A stretch of DNA of 64,000 nt. It comes from Fomitopsis serialis. Taxonomy: Eukaryota > Basidiomycota > Agaricomycetes > Polyporales > Fomitopsidaceae. Position 1 is the stretch's first letter. Each line of letters opens with the position of its first letter. The notes beneath the pieces are model-generated. The model did no database searches. It saw only the letters and a program-made list of their open reading frames with translations, and was not told the origin of the DNA. The position numbers and the translations under genes are program-made. Where the stretch lies: positions 62,001-126,000 of the forward strand of contig NW_025954974.1 in NCBI RefSeq assembly GCF_022376445.1. Reading direction: 5' to 3'. This document shows positions 60,501 through 64,000 of this stretch, one piece after another.

Positions 60501-60952
60501 CAGGACTCGGATCACGCAATGAGCAGGATCTGCAGTGATGAACACGCGCAACACGACTATCAAATTCGCGCGAACGGTTTCCCACTGCTCACCGCTCTGC
60601 CTGTGGTCACATCTCGCTCTACTGATTCTGCGCCTTCGATCGAGAATTTGACTCGGGTGAGTCACCGTGAGTGACTGTAGGAGTTTGATGCGTTCCAATA
60701 CCTATTAGGATACACATTGAGGGTCGAGATAAATTTCAGAATATAGACGTGCAATGTGTGTGCTAGTCTTCATTAGACAGTCTTCCGTACATAGGCATAT
60801 TCTAAACGCGACCTCTTTGAGCGGATGCAATCAGCTGTACGAAAACAGATCTAGACCGTCTGATAAGTAAGCCCCCCTCGCTTTTGTTGATCACTCCTTG
60901 AGCTTGAGTACTGACCACTGGGGTTTCGTTTTCTCTTGCTCTCTCGTCGACA
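60501..60952. repeat. Left repeat, second part, and protease gene upstream region
   Basis: 60,501-60,720 continues the repeat that is contiguous at 63,280-63,530 (CACTG, then CTCGCTCTACTGATTCTGCG, then GACTGTAGGA). The remaining ~230 bp precede the protease-like ATG. I see no discrete promoter motif. Confidence 0.6.
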
Positions 60953-62827
60953 ATGTTCAACTTGAAGTCCATTGCCGCTCAGCTCAATCTCGACGAGGAG
61001 GAGGTCGCCGCCTGCTTAACCGCCCCAAAGCAGGCTGGTCGGAACCAGTCTCCGATCCATCCCATCACGCTCGTCTCCCCGATTGCCTCCTCTTTTAGTA
61101 AGCTCTCGCTCAATGACAGGAGGACGGGCGACGTCGTGAATCGCCTCACTGACAAGTACCCCAAAGCCTACCGCGACTTCTACGGCAGCGGCACTGCCTG
61201 TGTCTTCAAGTCTGGCCCTGACTGGCGCGTCCCCATGGGCCCTGAGGCCTGAGGCCCAAAACACCGTACGTGAGGCTCGCGCGGTCTACCGGCGCCATGC
61301 CATTGGGGATCCTTGGCTCTATCGGCAAGCGCATCTGCCACGACCTCGACTCCGTCGGCGTAACGTGGACGTCCATCAACCCCCTCGCCTACGCTTACGC
61401 CGGGGAAGCCAAGCCCTTCTGCCCTCTCATCCTCTCCATCGGTGTGAAGCCTCAATCCCTGCTCTACGACGCTGCCGTTGCTGCAGCCACCGTTGTTAAG
61501 AACATCCTCGCAGAGGCTTCCTTCCCCGCCATCGAGGTGGCCTTTGTCGAGTCGGTAGTCACTCGTCACGGTTCCGTCGCTGCCGGCCCAGGGGGTCGAA
61601 CGAAAGGAGCTTTGGGCCCTAAGCTCCTTTCATTCGACCCCCTCCTCGACGATGTCCCCGAACTTCGAAGGCTCTTCACCGCTACCCTCGGTCTCTCCAT
61701 CGCACCCCTCAAGTATCCCCACTTGGAGGGCACAGCCTCGCTCTACTTTCGCCTTGGAAAAGATGACAAGCGCATCGCAGTCCTGACCTGCGCCCATGTC
61801 GCCCGTTCCCCTCCTGTCTACGCCAACACGGGTATGACGTGTAGCACCACACGCCAGGCTCGTGAGGAGTTCGTCGCGCTCGGTGATATAGGCTACAACA
61901 ACGCCGTCAAGGCCATGATGAGCACCATCAGCAACCTCCTCTGCTACATCGACATCTGGAACGATGCGCTTGACAGGCTGGGGAAGCCCGTTGAGGGAGA
62001 GAACACTGGCAGCAAGGTCACCAAGAGGCGCGCGGAGCACTTGAAGTCAGTGGCGGCGGCGACGAAGAAGATCGAGGAGGTGAAGGCGATCCACGACGAG
62101 GTCACCAAGCCCCGTGCCACCCCTGACCAGCGCATAATTGGCTTCGTGCTTCATTCCGAGAAGTTCGAAGTCTCGGTCAAGCTCCACAATTTACTCAAGA
62201 TTGGGCTTTGATAGAGTTGTACGACGCGAAGATTAATTGGCCTACATACGTCGGTACGTTTTTTTTTCGATATCTTTGTTTACATCTCGCCTCTCGTCGC
62301 ATTTTCCATCTCCCGTCTCCTTTATTGCTTTTCTTTCCTTCGCAGGCGGTTATGTCTCCTTCGCTGATTTTCACAGAAAATTGTTCCCTCAGCTCGCGGA
62401 TCTAGCAAACTATCAGTACCCCCCGGATGGTCTCCTCCAGGCCTATGGCGTTGTCCAGGAGGACGAGATCCACAAGCCCGAGCACCTCGACTTTCACGGT
62501 GAGAAGTCCCTGCTCGTCGTGAAGAATGGGTTGGCCACTGGGACCACCGTCGGTCGCGCGAACGGTCTCGAGTCCTTCATTCGCATCTACGACGACTACG
62601 GCGTCGGGCAGACCTCCATCGAGATCGCTGTCTTGCCCTACGACGAGACGGGCAAGTTTTCCGATGCTGGCGACTCCGGGTCTCTCATCCTCGCCAGGGA
62701 TGGGCGCATCGTTGGAATCCTCACCGGCGGCGCGGGCCCTGCCGACAAGATCGACATCTCGTACCTCACCCCCTACTGGTGGGTCGAACAGCAGATCAAT
62801 TGCTTTCTCTACGAGGTCGTCCAGTAG
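60953..62827 (+). pseudogene. PA-clan serine protease-like gene, frame-damaged
   Basis: This is a member of the expanded basidiomycete trypsin-like family. The N-terminus reads MFNLKSIAAQLNLDEEEVAA. A middle region gives LDSVGVTWTSINPLAYAYAG, the His motif is LTCAHVAR near 61,790, the Asp motif DWALIELYDAKINW near 62,200, and the Ser motif FSDAGDSGSLILARDG near 62,670. The triad order His-Asp-Ser is complete. One intron lies at about 62,253-62,346. The frame is broken by a 7-bp tandem duplication (GAGGCCT) near 61,243-61,257, a shift near 61,300, and one missing T in the run near 62,190. It could be a young pseudogene or an intact gene with errors. No signal peptide is seen, so an intracellular protein is likely. 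Confidence 0.72.
61591..61642. repeat. 22-bp hairpin inside the protease gene
   Basis: The arms GGGGGTCGAACGAAAGGAGC(TT) and its inverted partner differ at one base and are separated by 8 nt (TGGGCCCT). The hairpin is within coding sequence (PGGRTKGALGPKLLSFDPLL). Confidence 0.9.
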
Positions 62828-62995
62828 ATATATCGTGAGCTCGATGCACAGCGGACTTTTTCTCAGTGGATCTTTCCCCCTCTCCCCTTCCCAATTCCCC
62901 TCCCACTTTCTCGTCTCATCTCATCACACTCGTTCCTTCCCCCCTCTTCCATCGCGCTCGTCCTAGCTATGAAATCCTTGGCGATGCTAATGTCC
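62828..62995. other. Protease gene 3' flank
   Basis: This is a pyrimidine-rich tract (CCCTCTCCCCTTCCC type) with no gene. Confidence 0.4.
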
Positions 62996-63545
62996 TCTTA
63001 CTGAGCACGTCAATGCGCTGAAATGATCCCTCGACATAATTGACCTTTACGACAGAATATCCGCACTCAACTGATTGTCGCAGACCTGTATTATATGTAC
63101 AAGTGATGCACAACAACTGTATAGCTCTGCCTATCACTTATCTTGCTGGAACTTCCTCACGCCACCTCATACGTCTTTGCCGGATCGCTGGCAGTCGCTG
63201 CAAAGGACATCGTCTCTCAGCTAATTGACCTCTGCCAGCACATTCTTTATGTAGCAGTTCGTTGAGCATGCGGAACTGGCCAGAATCTACGACAGATCAC
63301 GAATGAGCACGCGCAAGAAGACCTAGCAAATCGGCACGTACGGTTTCCCACTGTTCAAACGTTCACCACTTCGGTCATCTCTCGTTCTACTGTTTCTGCG
63401 CCCTCAAGAACGCGAGTGCTGAGCCGCTCCGCCTAGTCGGCTTGATACGCATGCGCGCCCGCTAGATTAGCAGATTTGACTCAGACTGTAGGAACTTGAT
63501 GCATTATAGGGCCTATGACACGTTGACAGGTCGAGAGACGTCAGA
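62996..63545. repeat. Right copy of the ~530-bp repeat, unoccupied
   Basis: It aligns with 58,533-58,757 plus 60,501-60,720 without the transposon. It lies about 170 bp downstream of the protease stop, as the left copy lies about 90 bp downstream of the TRANK-like stop. Confidence 0.7.
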
Positions 63546-63627
63546 AGAACAACGTCCAGTACTTGTGTGCGAACAAGCTTGGAACAAGTGCACCCAGCTG
63601 CACCCAGTGAAGAGCAGTGTTGTTATG

Positions 63628-63710
63628 ACCCGAGTCTGACCGCGGTCTGACCGAGGTCAAGCAGGGTCTGACCGAGGTCATGTTGACCGCGGTCAAGGTC
63701 AATGCGTGAC
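63628..63710. repeat. Cluster of GACCGNGGTC palindromes
   Basis: Perfect GACCGCGGTC occurs at 63,638-63,647 and 63,685-63,694, and GACCGAGGTC at 63,649-63,658 and 63,670-63,679. The remainder to 64,000 shows no gene. Confidence 0.75.
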
Positions 63711-64000
63711 CCTGTGAATTATCTCTGATGACTAAGCTCCTCGGTCAATGGCGACGATAGGCTCACCGCTGAGGCTCATATCGAACCAGAGACGAAAAAT
63801 ACAATTAGCACTAGTTGTCAGGTACTTCAGAATTATGCACATGCAATGAAAGATCACGACTCGGAAGATACTGGGGGCTCTGACATAAGGACCTCCTGAA
63901 GGTCGGATTCTACATCTAGGCTCGCTTCGGCTTGCTGCCAGAAGCCAGCGCAATAGCTACTCAGTTGAACAAAATGGGGGTCCGACGGTTTCAGGAATAG

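Overview
The window is nuclear DNA of a filamentous basidiomycete, most likely an Agaricomycete of the Polyporales type. The evidence is short GT-AG introns (about 50-90 nt) splitting almost every gene, GC-rich coding sequence, a fungal Helitron whose Rep-helicase is itself spliced, an F-box/LRR-like gene family, a PHD-SET protein of the Set3 class, a TRANK1-like superfamily-1 helicase protein, and a basidiomycete PA-clan serine protease-like gene. I recognised no tRNA, rRNA or CRISPR.
Layout. 0.2-1.5 kb (-) holds a relic of an FAD-linked oxidase. 2.85-15.3 kb is the first copy (A) of a duplicated block. It has been invaded by a 4.6-kb element with 281-bp inverted ends (2,874-7,517) and interrupted by the 3' end of a tyrosine phosphatase gene (9,084-9,844). 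It still carries an F-box gene (+) facing an ISA1-like iron-sulfur assembly gene (-) and a piece of the SET gene (-). 15.3-19.8 kb carries the 5' and catalytic part of the tyrosine phosphatase. 19.8-24.2 kb (copy B) and 24.2-29.8 kb (copy C) repeat the F-box/ISA1 block. 30.2-34.1 kb (-) is the parent PHD-SET gene and 35.0-37.8 kb (-) is mitochondrial aconitase. 38.9-47.4 kb is a Helitron (-). 48.4-58.4 kb (+) is one large TRANK1-like helicase gene with open frames. 58.5-63.5 kb contains two copies of a ~530-bp repeat flanking a protease-like gene (+); one copy is split by a 1.7-kb TIR transposon.
How it fits together. The left half is a segmental triplication of [F-box -> <- ISA1 <- SET fragment]. 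Copy C keeps the older arrangement next to the parent SET gene, while A and B share one derived breakpoint inside the SET gene. The three ISA1 copies have decayed in different places, whereas the F-box frames remain long and open. The two halves of the phosphatase share 137-143 bp and would rebuild one gene if the 10.6 kb between them were closed into a circle, which is a circularly permuted arrangement. The right half is conserved housekeeping and helicase genes plus transposons.
Caution on quality. Aconitase, ISA1 copy C, the SET gene and the protease-like gene show single-base frame breaks. In aconitase they look like deletions only, which points to uncorrected long-read errors at least as much as to pseudogenes. 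Exon limits were read by eye from splice signals and frame continuity and were not computed.
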